Shown here piece after piece: positions 7,169 through 16,300 of a stretch of DNA of 64,000 nt. Numbering within the stretch: the stretch's first letter is position 1; each line of letters starts with the position of its first letter. The DNA is taken from NCBI GenBank assembly GCA_965263105.1, contig CBDHGL010000003.1, forward strand, positions 2,108,001 to 2,172,000. Reading direction: 5' to 3'. The notes beneath the pieces were generated by a model. That model saw only the letters and a list, made by a program, of their open reading frames with translations, did no database searches and had not been told where the DNA came from. The position numbers and the translations under genes are program-made. Source of the stretch: JBCCTX01 sp965263105 (GTDB lineage Bacteria; Bacteroidota; Bacteroidia; J057).

Positions 7169-10003
7169 TTATATTTTTCCAACTTTCAGTTCTTTTTTAA
7201 GAAATTTCCCTGTATGTGAAATTGGATTTTGTGCAATTTCTTCAGGAGTACCTTCCGCAATGATTGTACCACCTTCTGCTCCCCCTTCTGGCCCCAGGTC
7301 GATAATGCGGTCTGCTACCTTGATTACATCTAAGTTATGTTCAATGACGAGCACGGTATTTCCGCGATCAACTAATTTTTGCAAGATACCCAATAGCATC
7401 TCTATATCCTGAAAATGCAAACCCGTTGTCGGTTCATCTAAGATATATAGCGTATTCCCCGTGTCCTTTCGTGATAGTTCGGCTGAGATTTTGATCCGTT
7501 GAGCTTCGCCCCCCGAGAGGGTTGTTGCGGGCTGTCCGAGGGTAATATATCCCAGTCCAACGTCATGGAGGGTTTTGATTTTACGCTTGATTCGAGGGAG
7601 GGGGTCAAAGAATTCCAGGGCTTCGGAAATCGTCATGTTGAGGACATCATTGATAGACTTTCCCTTGTAGCGAATTTCTAAGGTTTCCCGATTGTAACGT
7701 TTTCCCATGCATTTATCACAAGGGACATATACATCAGGTAGGAAGTTCATCTCGATCGTTTGGAGACCAGCGCCATGGCATTGTTCACATCTTCCTCCTT
7801 TTACGTTGAAGGAAAAGCGCCCTACTTTGTATCCTCTGATTTGAGATTCAGGTAAACTTGCAAATAATTCCCGTATGTAGGTAAATACCCCTGTATAGGT
7901 TGCAGGATTACTTCTGGGTGTCCTTCCGATAGGGGCTTGATTGATTTGAACAATTTTATTGATTAACTCCAATCCTTCAATTTCTCCATATGGCAGAGGT
8001 TTTTTCTTGGACTTATACAAATGTTGGCTAATAACTGGATAAAGGGTTTCATTGATGAGGGTGGATTTTCCACTTCCAGAGACTCCGGTAACACAGATAA
8101 ACAGACCTAAGGGAATGTCCACATCTACCGATTGAAGGTTATTCCCTGTGGCACCTGTAAGTTTGAGAACTAAGTCTTTAGGGGCTCGTCTGGTTTTAGG
8201 AATTGGGATAACTTTTTTTCCAGATAAGTAATTTGCCGTAGGGCTATCGAGAGAAAGTATTTCTTCAGGCTTGCCGGAGGCCACAATTGTGCCTCCCAAT
8301 TTCCCTGCGCCAGGGCCGAAATCGATTATGATGTCTGATGCCAGCATGGTATCCTTGTCATGTTCGACCACGATAACAGAATTTCCTAAATCTCTGAGTT
8401 GTTGAAGAGATTGAATCAGTCGCTCATTATCTCGCTGGTGAAGACCTATGCTGGGCTCATCTAAGATATATAGGACATTTACCAGTTGTGAGCCTATCTG
8501 GGTTGCCAAACGAATTCTCTGGGCCTCTCCTCCAGAAAGAGATCTAGCTGGGCGATCCAGGCTCAGATAAGTGAGGCCTACTTGGTGCAAGAACCCTATA
8601 CGCTTCCTAAGTTCTTTGATGACCTCTTCCCCGATGGCTTTTTGTCGCTCACTAAGGCGATCTTCTAAATTGCTTATCCACTTATGAAGGCTTTTTATGT
8701 CTAAAGAAGCTACTTCAAATATATTTTTCCCGGCTATATGAAATTGTAGACTTTCCTTTTTCAACCGTGCTCCGTTACAATCGGGGCAGGTTGTAATTTT
8801 CATGAATTGTTCTGCCCAGGACTTTATCTTTTCCGAAGAGGAATTGTGGTATTGATCAAATACGAATTTTTTGATTCCGTTGAAGGCATGGTGTAAGCCC
8901 TTTATTCGTCGTTTTCCTGGTCCATGAAGGATGATATGTATCATTTCTTCAGGGAGGGACTCAAAGGGTTTGGCCAGGGACTCCCCTTGGGCATCTGCTA
9001 TTTTTCTCAACTGACGAAAAATCCAAATATCCCTAAACTCTCCGATAGGAGCCAAGGCCCCTCGACTAATAGAAAGGCTAGGATCGGGCACCAGGGCCTC
9101 TTCATCCACTTCATAAATTTTACCCAATCCTTTGCAGGTGGGACATGCGCCATAGGGAGAATTGAAGGAAAAGGTATTTGGGGAAGGTACATCATAGCTG
9201 ATCCCAGACTCTGGATCCATCAAGTTTCGGCTATACCAGTAGGGGACTTGACTGCTTTGCTCAATAAGCAAAACAGTTCCGTCTCCGGTTTTCATGGCGC
9301 GTTCTACGCTTTCAAAAAGCCTTTTGGAATTTGATTCATTTTGTTTTTTGAGCGCAGGGATATGTAGGCGATCAATAACCAGATCTATGTCGTGGATTTT
9401 ATATCGATCGAGCATCATACCCGATGTTATTTCTTGAATCTCTCCATCTACCCGAACTTTGTTAAAGCCTTGTTTTGCCAAGTTTTGAAACAATTCCCGA
9501 TAATGGCCCTTACGCGATCTGATCAAGGGAGCGAGAATGGTCATTTTCTTATCAGGGAACTTCTCCAATAGGGCATTCACAACTTGTTCGTCCGTCATCC
9601 GGACCATTTTTTTTCCTGTTGCGTAACTTATGGCATCAGCTGCGCGGGCATAAAATAAGCGGAAAAGATCATAAATTTCTGTAACCGTTCCTACGGTAGA
9701 TCGGGGGTTCCTGGAAGTAGTTTTTTGTTCAATGGCAATTACGGGAGAGAGTCCTTCTATTTTATCTACATCTGGACTTTTGAGATTTCCCAAAAATTGT
9801 CTGGCATAAGCGGAAAAACTCTCCAGGTATCGTCTTTGTCCTTCGGCATAGATCGTATCAAAGGCCAGTGAACTTTTGCCTGATCCACTGACCCCTGTAA
9901 TGACGACTAAGGCATTTCGGGGAATTTGTACGTCAATGTTCTTGAGATTATGTTCTCGTGCCCCAAAAATTTTAATAGAAGGAGAGGAGTCTGCTTTCAT
10001 CAT
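7169..10003 (-). CDS. uvrA: Excinuclease ABC subunit A
   Basis: 944 residues, the standard length. This is the damage-recognition ATPase of nucleotide excision repair, which loads UvrB on lesions. Two ABC modules are visible: Walker A motifs GVSGSGKSS at 37-45 and GVSGSGKST near 640, each with an LSGGEAQRI signature and an ILDEP Walker B. Zinc-binding pairs appear near 284 (CPTCKG), near 404 (CPDCNG) and in the second half (CEQCHG, CDKCMGKRYN). Two ATGs in tandem make the start ambiguous by one codon. The gene is monocistronic by spacing. Confidence 0.97.
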   Translation of the reverse strand: MMKADSSPSIKIFGAREHNLKNIDVQIPRNALVVITGVSGSGKSSLAFDTIYAEGQRRYLESFSAYARQFLGNLKSPDVDKIEGLSPVIAIEQKTTSRNPRSTVGTVTEIYDLFRLFYARAADAISYATGKKMVRMTDEQVVNALLEKFPDKKMTILAPLIRSRKGHYRELFQNLAKQGFNKVRVDGEIQEITSGMMLDRYKIHDIDLVIDRLHIPALKKQNESNSKRLFESVERAMKTGDGTVLLIEQSSQVPYWYSRNLMDPESGISYDVPSPNTFSFNSPYGACPTCKGLGKIYEVDEEALVPDPSLSISRGALAPIGEFRDIWIFRQLRKIADAQGESLAKPFESLPEEMIHIILHGPGKRRIKGLHHAFNGIKKFVFDQYHNSSSEKIKSWAEQFMKITTCPDCNGARLKKESLQFHIAGKNIFEVASLDIKSLHKWISNLEDRLSERQKAIGEEVIKELRKRIGFLHQVGLTYLSLDRPARSLSGGEAQRIRLATQIGSQLVNVLYILDEPSIGLHQRDNERLIQSLQQLRDLGNSVIVVEHDKDTMLASDIIIDFGPGAGKLGGTIVASGKPEEILSLDSPTANYLSGKKVIPIPKTRRAPKDLVLKLTGATGNNLQSVDVDIPLGLFICVTGVSGSGKSTLINETLYPVISQHLYKSKKKPLPYGEIEGLELINKIVQINQAPIGRTPRSNPATYTGVFTYIRELFASLPESQIRGYKVGRFSFNVKGGRCEQCHGAGLQTIEMNFLPDVYVPCDKCMGKRYNRETLEIRYKGKSINDVLNMTISEALEFFDPLPRIKRKIKTLHDVGLGYITLGQPATTLSGGEAQRIKISAELSRKDTGNTLYILDEPTTGLHFQDIEMLLGILQKLVDRGNTVLVIEHNLDVIKVADRIIDLGPEGGAEGGTIIAEGTPEEIAQNPISHTGKFLKKELKVGKI

Positions 10004-10065
10004 AGTAAGGTAACAGCATCTCTCCTCAAAAAGTTCTTACATCTCCGAGGGTATGACTTTCATAT

Positions 10066-10073
10066 CAAATTTA
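10066..10073 (-). promoter_or_regulatory. Possible -7 box for uvrA
   Basis: On the minus strand this reads TAAATTTG, a perfect match to the Bacteroidota TAnnTTTG element, and would start transcription about 55 nt before the uvrA start. No TTTG is found at the expected 19-21 nt upstream, so the assignment is weak. Confidence 0.3.
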
Positions 10074-10104
10074 CCTCAGAGGGGTACGTTTACCTAGAAT
10101 TCTT

Positions 10105-11091
10105 CTAGTTAGAGATTACTGTATTATCTGCTATTTCGCGGTGGTTGGCTACCAACAGTTTTCTCATGGAATCTGTGAGTAATTCTTCAGCACGAAAAGT
10201 TTCTCGCATCGGTATGCGAATATGATAAGTTTTGCCCGTTTTTGCAATGAGCCTATTGGATATTAACCAAGGGTTCAGAAGTCTAAACTGCGCTCGCTCA
10301 ACTTCGTGGTATTCGGAGAATTGGGAAAAACTTTCAATATTCTTTTTTATGCTAACCAATTTATATGGAACGGGAACATAGCTCTTGTAATCAACGGAAT
10401 AGATCCCGTAGTTGGTCGGGTTCTCAAGTAGGTGCTTTAAGCTAACAATTCGATAAATATAGCCACTGGATTCCCGGTTGAGTTCGAGTTCAAATAAGTT
10501 ATCCGTTTCCTGTTTTGTAATGGCTTTTTTTAGCCCTCCCATTCCTAGGTTATAGGATGTGGCTACAAGCGACCAATCGTTAAAGACTCTATAGGCACGA
10601 CGAAAGTATTTACTTGCAGCTTGTGTAGCTTTATCGGGATCATACCTTTCGTCAACTGTCTCACTCAGTTCCAAGCCAAATTCCTTTGCAGTTTCCGGCA
10701 TAAACTGCCAAAATCCTGAGGCTCCTTTAGGGGAAATCGCATTGGACAATCCACTCTCGGCTACCGCCACGTAAAAGAAATCTTCTGGGATACCAGCTTT
10801 ACGCAAAATTTTCTGGAAATGAGATTTATAGCGATAAGCGCGTTGTAAAAGTTCACGAGATTCTTTGTGAGATCTCCTTCTTTTAGCGAGTTCAGCCTTG
10901 AGCTGTTCCCTAACTTTAGGGACCTCAACAGGGACTCTTTGACCGCAAAATTCAAACTGAAAGGATTCAACAAGGGGTTCTTGGGCGGCTACACTGTATT
11001 CTAAGGCAAAGGATTTATCAAAAGGCATTGTATGGACCTTATAGCTTGAAATAATAATAGCTATAAGAAATACAAGTGAAAGTCTAATCAT
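10105..11091 (-). CDS. Lytic murein transglycosylase, MltD-like
   Basis: 328 residues from the ATG at 11091; a longer frame begins at a TTG at 11121, but the ATG puts a signal peptide (MIRLSLVFLIAIIISSY) at the very N-terminus. The SLT domain has the catalytic Glu112 in VAESGLS, followed by SPKGASGFWQFMPETAKEFGL and the YNLGMGGLKKAI segment, as in MltD-type enzymes. It should cut the MurNAc-GlcNAc bond with formation of anhydro-MurNAc in the periplasm. No LysM domain is recognisable in the C-terminal 100 residues. It is the second SLT gene in the window and unlike the first. Confidence 0.87.
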   Translation of the reverse strand: MIRLSLVFLIAIIISSYKVHTMPFDKSFALEYSVAAQEPLVESFQFEFCGQRVPVEVPKVREQLKAELAKRRRSHKESRELLQRAYRYKSHFQKILRKAGIPEDFFYVAVAESGLSNAISPKGASGFWQFMPETAKEFGLELSETVDERYDPDKATQAASKYFRRAYRVFNDWSLVATSYNLGMGGLKKAITKQETDNLFELELNRESSGYIYRIVSLKHLLENPTNYGIYSVDYKSYVPVPYKLVSIKKNIESFSQFSEYHEVERAQFRLLNPWLISNRLIAKTGKTYHIRIPMRETFRAEELLTDSMRKLLVANHREIADNTVISN

Positions 11092-11340
11092 ACAAAAAAT
11101 TTGGGTGAAACATATTTTCAATGGTAAGTGCGGTGTGAGCTGTAGTAATATTAGTTGTGCAAATAGATTGATTGGCTGTAATGTTTCGATTTTTGGGTAT
11201 TACGTTATTCTTTAATTATGGTTTGCAGAGTTAGTAATCTTTCTTCGATAATCATGCCAAGATGAAAGGATCATCCCAAAAAAGAATAATTTTAATTTTT
11301 GCTTAGTGGAAAAACCGTAAGATTTCATGTTAGATGTTTT

Positions 11341-12051
11341 CTAAAAATTAGGCGTTATGGGTTTGTTTCTATAAAAATCCGTTATATGATCTACGACTTC
11401 GTCGGCGGTATCTACTAATTTGAATAAGTCAATATCACCAGGAGAAATATTTTGTTCTTGCTCTAAAAGAACTTCTTTAACCCAGGTGAGTAAGCCCGCC
11501 CAAAATTGAGATCCTACCAAAACGACGGGGAATCGATCAATCTTGTAGGTTTGAATTAAGGTGAGGGCTTCAAATAATTCGTCTAAGGTCCCGAATCCAC
11601 CAGGAAGTACAACAAATCCCTGGGCATATTTTACAAACATTACCTTTCTCACAAAGAAATAATTGAAGTCAATATCCTTATCTGGGTCGATGTAAGGATT
11701 TGAGTGTTGTTCGAAGGGTAAGTCTATGTTAAGTCCGACTGAGGTGCCTCCTGCTTGTTGGGCTCCTTTATTACCGGCTTCCATGATACCAGGGCCGCCT
11801 CCCGTAATAACGCCAAAGCCTGCTTCAGCAAGTTTATGGGCTATTTCTACCCCCAGCTTGTAATAGGGATCGGTAGGTTGTGTTCTTGCCGAGCCAAATA
11901 TGGATACACAGGGGCCAATTTCTGCTAAGGCTTCAAAGCCTTCCACAAATTCTGCCATTATTTTAAAAACTACCCAGGAGTCGCGTCCGCTTCTCTTTTT
12001 TAATTCATCTCTTCTTTCAGAGAAATAGGTATTGTTCTGATTATCACGCAT
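11341..12051 (-). CDS. LOG-family Rossmann-fold protein (TIGR00730 type)
   Basis: 236 residues from the ATG at 12051; a TTG two codons upstream is less likely. The nucleotide-binding motif GGGPGIME lies at 84-91 and PGGFGTLDE at 150-158, both diagnostic. Relatives hydrolyse nucleoside 5'-monophosphates (cytokinin riboside phosphate phosphoribohydrolase, or general AMP/GMP nucleosidase), so bacterial members are probably nucleotide-salvage enzymes in the cytoplasm. It has a monocistronic layout and is divergent from porQ across about 220 bp. Confidence 0.9.
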   Translation of the reverse strand: MRDNQNNTYFSERRDELKKRSGRDSWVVFKIMAEFVEGFEALAEIGPCVSIFGSARTQPTDPYYKLGVEIAHKLAEAGFGVITGGGPGIMEAGNKGAQQAGGTSVGLNIDLPFEQHSNPYIDPDKDIDFNYFFVRKVMFVKYAQGFVVLPGGFGTLDELFEALTLIQTYKIDRFPVVLVGSQFWAGLLTWVKEVLLEQEQNISPGDIDLFKLVDTADEVVDHITDFYRNKPITPNF

Positions 12052-12271
12052 ATTCAAAAGCTTCCAAAAAATGAGGTGGGGAAATTATTAATATTTCTCG
12101 ATTTAAGAAATGTACGATACCTAGACTGTATGGTTTACCGAATGTATGGCAATATTTTGTCACCAGGATGTACATCTCTGGGTATAAATGGGAAATTTTG
12201 TGTTGGGTATATTTGTGAGCGGTAATTATTTTTGCCTTTATGAACACCAAAAAAATCAATAATCTTGACCA

Positions 12272-13327
12272 GTGATTTATAAATCTTGTGTACTCCTAGG
12301 GACATTGTTCTTCTATATGCCTAGTCTCTCCGCACAAATAGGGGGAAGGCACGTATATGATTTTTTGAACTTATCTACAGGGCCGGCCATAACGGCTTTG
12401 GGAGGTGTCAATGTCTCAGTTATTGAGGATGATGTGAATTTCGCTAATCAAAATCCAGCTTTGTGTACCGATTCAATGGACAATCATCTGAGCCTTTCCT
12501 ATACGGATTACTTGGCTGATATTGGATTTGGCTATGCTGGGTACAGTAAAACGATTCCCAACTTGGGGAGTTTCCATACAGGAATACATTTTGTTAATTA
12601 TGGGGAATTCCAGGAAGCAGACGCTTTGGGTAATCGTTTGGGAACCTTTAATGCTTATGATTTAGCCTGGGTCATAGGAGGATCGCGTCAATTGGGTCGT
12701 TTTAGATATGGCACACAGGTCAAGGTAATTTCTTCTCAATTAGCTCCAGGATTTTCTTCCCTAGGGTTTGCTGCAGATCTGGGTGGATCCTATTTGGCAA
12801 AGAATCGACTGTTCAGTGCAGGACTTGTCATTCGGAATATGGGATTCCAGATCTCCCCTTATGCTGATACGGATTTAAGGGAATCCTTGCCCACCCAAAT
12901 AATTATTGGGATCAGTAATAGACTTAAATACATGCCTTTTCGTTTCTCTATTACGGCAATTCACCTAGAGCAAGCTCAGTTGGTTTTTGAAGATCCTGAC
13001 AGGCCCGTTGAGTTTGATCTAAATGGGAATGAAATAGACGATTCCCCTTCCTCCTTAGACAAGGTATTTAGGCACCTGGTATTTGGAGGAGAATTTCTTT
13101 TGGGAAATGCCATGAGAATTAGAGTAGGATATAATCATATGAGAAGGCAAGAGTTACGATCTATAAATAGAGGGGGAATGACGGGTTTTAGCTTGGGAAC
13201 TGCAATAAGGCTAAAGCGTATACACTTTGATTATGGTTTTGGTAGTTATGGCTTAAATGGTCTTTTTCATACCCATCAATTTGGGATTGGAATAAACTTT
13301 AATCCTCCAAATTCTACTAGTGGATGA
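12272..13327 (+). CDS. porQ: Type IX secretion system protein PorQ
   Basis: 351 residues from a GTG. An upstream ATG in another frame stops after 11 codons, and the GTG gives a full signal peptide ending in SLSAQ. The mature N-terminus IGGRHVYDFLNLSTGPAITALGG is the PorQ signature, followed by repeated amphipathic strands of an outer-membrane FadL-like barrel. PorQ works with PorU, PorV and PorZ in the attachment complex that cleaves and anchors T9SS cargo. The next gene encodes a probable T9SS cargo, and its frame overlaps the porQ end, which suggests co-expression. Confidence 0.88.
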   Translation: MIYKSCVLLGTLFFYMPSLSAQIGGRHVYDFLNLSTGPAITALGGVNVSVIEDDVNFANQNPALCTDSMDNHLSLSYTDYLADIGFGYAGYSKTIPNLGSFHTGIHFVNYGEFQEADALGNRLGTFNAYDLAWVIGGSRQLGRFRYGTQVKVISSQLAPGFSSLGFAADLGGSYLAKNRLFSAGLVIRNMGFQISPYADTDLRESLPTQIIIGISNRLKYMPFRFSITAIHLEQAQLVFEDPDRPVEFDLNGNEIDDSPSSLDKVFRHLVFGGEFLLGNAMRIRVGYNHMRRQELRSINRGGMTGFSLGTAIRLKRIHFDYGFGSYGLNGLFHTHQFGIGINFNPPNSTSG

Positions 13328-13391
13328 ATTGGCATCCAATTTGAAAGAAGATATGAGCAATTTACTTATTTCAATGCTGATACTCCCTCAA

Positions 13392-16300
13392 ATGCAAATA
13401 AAGTCCCGCGATTTTTTCCGGTTTATACTTTTATTCGGCTGTTTGACCATTTCCCTTGTGGTTGTTGCACAACCTCCCAACCCTGCATTTGATGCAGATG
13501 TTAAGGAAGGGTGTGAGGGGACCAGCCTGTTTGTCCAGTTTTCTGACCTAAGTTCAGGAAACCCGACGGCATGGCTTTGGGATTTTGGGGATGGCACTGC
13601 CACGTCCAACTTGCGAAACCCTGTACACTCTTATACAGATGAGGGAAGATATGCTGTCACTTTAACAGCCACAAACGGAGATGGGAGTCAGACAGTTACT
13701 GTCAATGACTTTATTGTCATTCATCCTACGCCGGTTATTGATTTTCAACAAGATCAAACAGAAGGTTGTGTACCGCTAGATGTCAATTTCCAGTTTAACC
13801 TAACGGCTAATTCGACTCCCATTACAGATTACCAGTGGGTATTCACGAATGGAGATTTTGCTGACACAGATGATCCCACTATTCAATTTAGCCAGGGAGG
13901 AAGTGTGGGATTGGTACTCACAGTTGAGGATGCACTGGGTTGTCGAAATGCCCAAAGTTTTGACGATGTGGTTACCTTATTTTCCCCTGCTCCAGAACCT
14001 ATTTTTACGGCTGATCAGGTTGGGTCCTGCCAGGCACCTTTACAAGTAAATTTTCAAAATCAAACAGATGACCCGGGTCAAAATATGACCTATATCTGGC
14101 AATTTTCTGGGGCAAGCCCAGCTTCGCATAGCGGTCCTAATCCTCCTACTGTTTCCTATAATGCTTCCGGTTCTTACGATGTTTCTCTTCGAGTTATAAC
14201 TCCTGATGGATGCATAAGGGATACAACACTTTCGAGTTTTATAGGGATTGGAGATGTGGATGCAGATTTTGATGTTGGGCAAACGGTATCCTGTGCAAAC
14301 GATAGCATACGATTTACAAATACTTCTGTAGGAGGTCTTAATTCAGTGAGCTGGGATTTTGGGGATGGGGCAACAAGTACCGAAACCAATCCCGTGCACA
14401 TCTATTCTGAGCCGGGTAATTATACTGTAAGAATGTCGGCCTCTAATCCGGAAGGGTGTGGGGATGACATAGAAAAAACTGTGAGGGTAGTCGCAGGTCC
14501 AACGGTTGATTTTGCCATTGATACGCCTGCTGTATGTGAGGCTCCGGTTCCCATCAATTTTACCAATTTGTCCACCAATGCCAATACCTTTCTATGGGAA
14601 TTTGGAGATGGTACTACTAGTAATGAGGCTGCTCCTGTTCATGTATATGCCAATACAGGAGTTTATACAATTTGTCTTACTGCTACCAATGGTTCTGGTT
14701 GTTCTGTTAGAATGTGCCAAGATTTAGAGGTTATAACAGGGAGACCTATTGCGAATTTCCTCGCCGATGATCAGGATGGTTGTGCTCCGCATTTGGTTAC
14801 CTTATTAGATATCAGTACGGTTTTTCGGGATAGCATTATTTCATGGCAGTGGACGATCAATGGGGCTGGTTTTGTGGATGAAGTGTTTACTGATGAGACA
14901 CCGGAAGTCGAGTTTACCCAAACAGGGGTCTATGGGATAGAGCTTATCGTTCAAGATGAGAAGGGGTGTAGAGATACGGTAGAACGACAGAGTGTGGGTA
15001 GGATAGGAACCCCTCCTGGGGCCTTTGACTTTGAAGTGGATAATAACAACCCTTGTGTGAATGAAGGGATTATGTTTACCTCCCTGCTGGACCCCAATGA
15101 AGATACGACCGGCTACCGATTTTACTGGGATTTTGAATATGAGCCAGGAAGCTTTGAGCGAATGGCTACCCAAGCAAATCCGGGGCATGCTTATAGCAAT
15201 CCAGATTCCTTTAGTGTGGCATTGGTTATAGATAATATGGGCTGTGCCCCCGATACCATTGTGAAAATGAACTATATCAATGTGTCTCCACCGGCAGCTA
15301 TGTTTGGGGCAGATCAAGATCTGGTTTGTGAGCTTCCTGCTACCGTAAATGTACAAGACCAATCGGAAGGGCCTGTAGACCGATGGGAGTGGAGTTTGGA
15401 TGGGACTGTAGTGAGTACAGATCAAAACCCGCCCCCTTTGTCCATCACAGATAGAGGAATACATGAGATTAAGCTGATCGTTGCCAATGACTCTACCGGC
15501 TGCGTAGATTCAACATTTTTTGACCTAAATGCAGGTACGGTTAGTCCGGATTTCACCACGGCAGATTTAATGGGTTGTAAGCCTTACACGGCAAGCTTTC
15601 AAAACCTTTCCCAAGATGCGGTGGCTTATAGATGGGATTTCGGGGTACCCGGTACGCCTGCTTCCAACGAGGAAAACCCTGTATTTACCTTTCAAGAAAA
15701 TGGGGAGTACTTTGTAACCCTCACAGCTACGGATGAGTTCGGGTGTACAGATAGTATCACCCAAGGGGAGATTCGTGTGCTGGGACCCAATGTCGACTTT
15801 GTTGCGGATCCCTTGGGAGGATGTCCTCCAACCACGGTTAATTTCCAGGATAACTCTTCAGGAATAGGTTTGGGTTCTGTCAATGAAAATCAATATTTCT
15901 GGAACTTTGGAGATCCTGGCAGTGGGGCATTGAATTTTTCTACCCTTCAAAATCCCGTCCATGAGTTTGTTGATGTAGGTGCCTATGATATTTCTCTGCG
16001 GGTAACCGACCCACAAGGTTGTGCAGATTCCTTATTAATTCCAGCGTATATTAATATTACCCGGCCTGTTATTGAATTTGCTGTAAGTGACTCCTCCTCC
16101 TGTGCCGGTAATCTTCTGGATTTTACCAACCTAACCACAGCTACCAATCCCAATTTTTTATGGGATTTTGGAGATGGTACTACGAGTACCCTGGAAAACC
16201 CTTCTCATGCTTATAAAGATGCTGGCTTGTATACAGTTAAACTCTATGTAACAGATGAGAATAGCTGTCTGGACTCGCTCATTAAGGTAGATTTTATAGA

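Noticed and set aside
12197..12234. Promoter of porQ
   Set aside because: TATATTTG and TATTTTTG boxes are present, but no TTTG stands 19-21 nt upstream of either, so the call is not supported.
13320..13391. Upstream GTG or ATG starts for the PKD protein
   Set aside because: They would place 6 to 24 residues ahead of an otherwise standard signal peptide and overlap porQ in the GTG case.
14841..15464. Minus-strand 207-codon frame inside the PKD gene
   Set aside because: It is antisense to clear PKD repeats and has no protein-like motif of its own.
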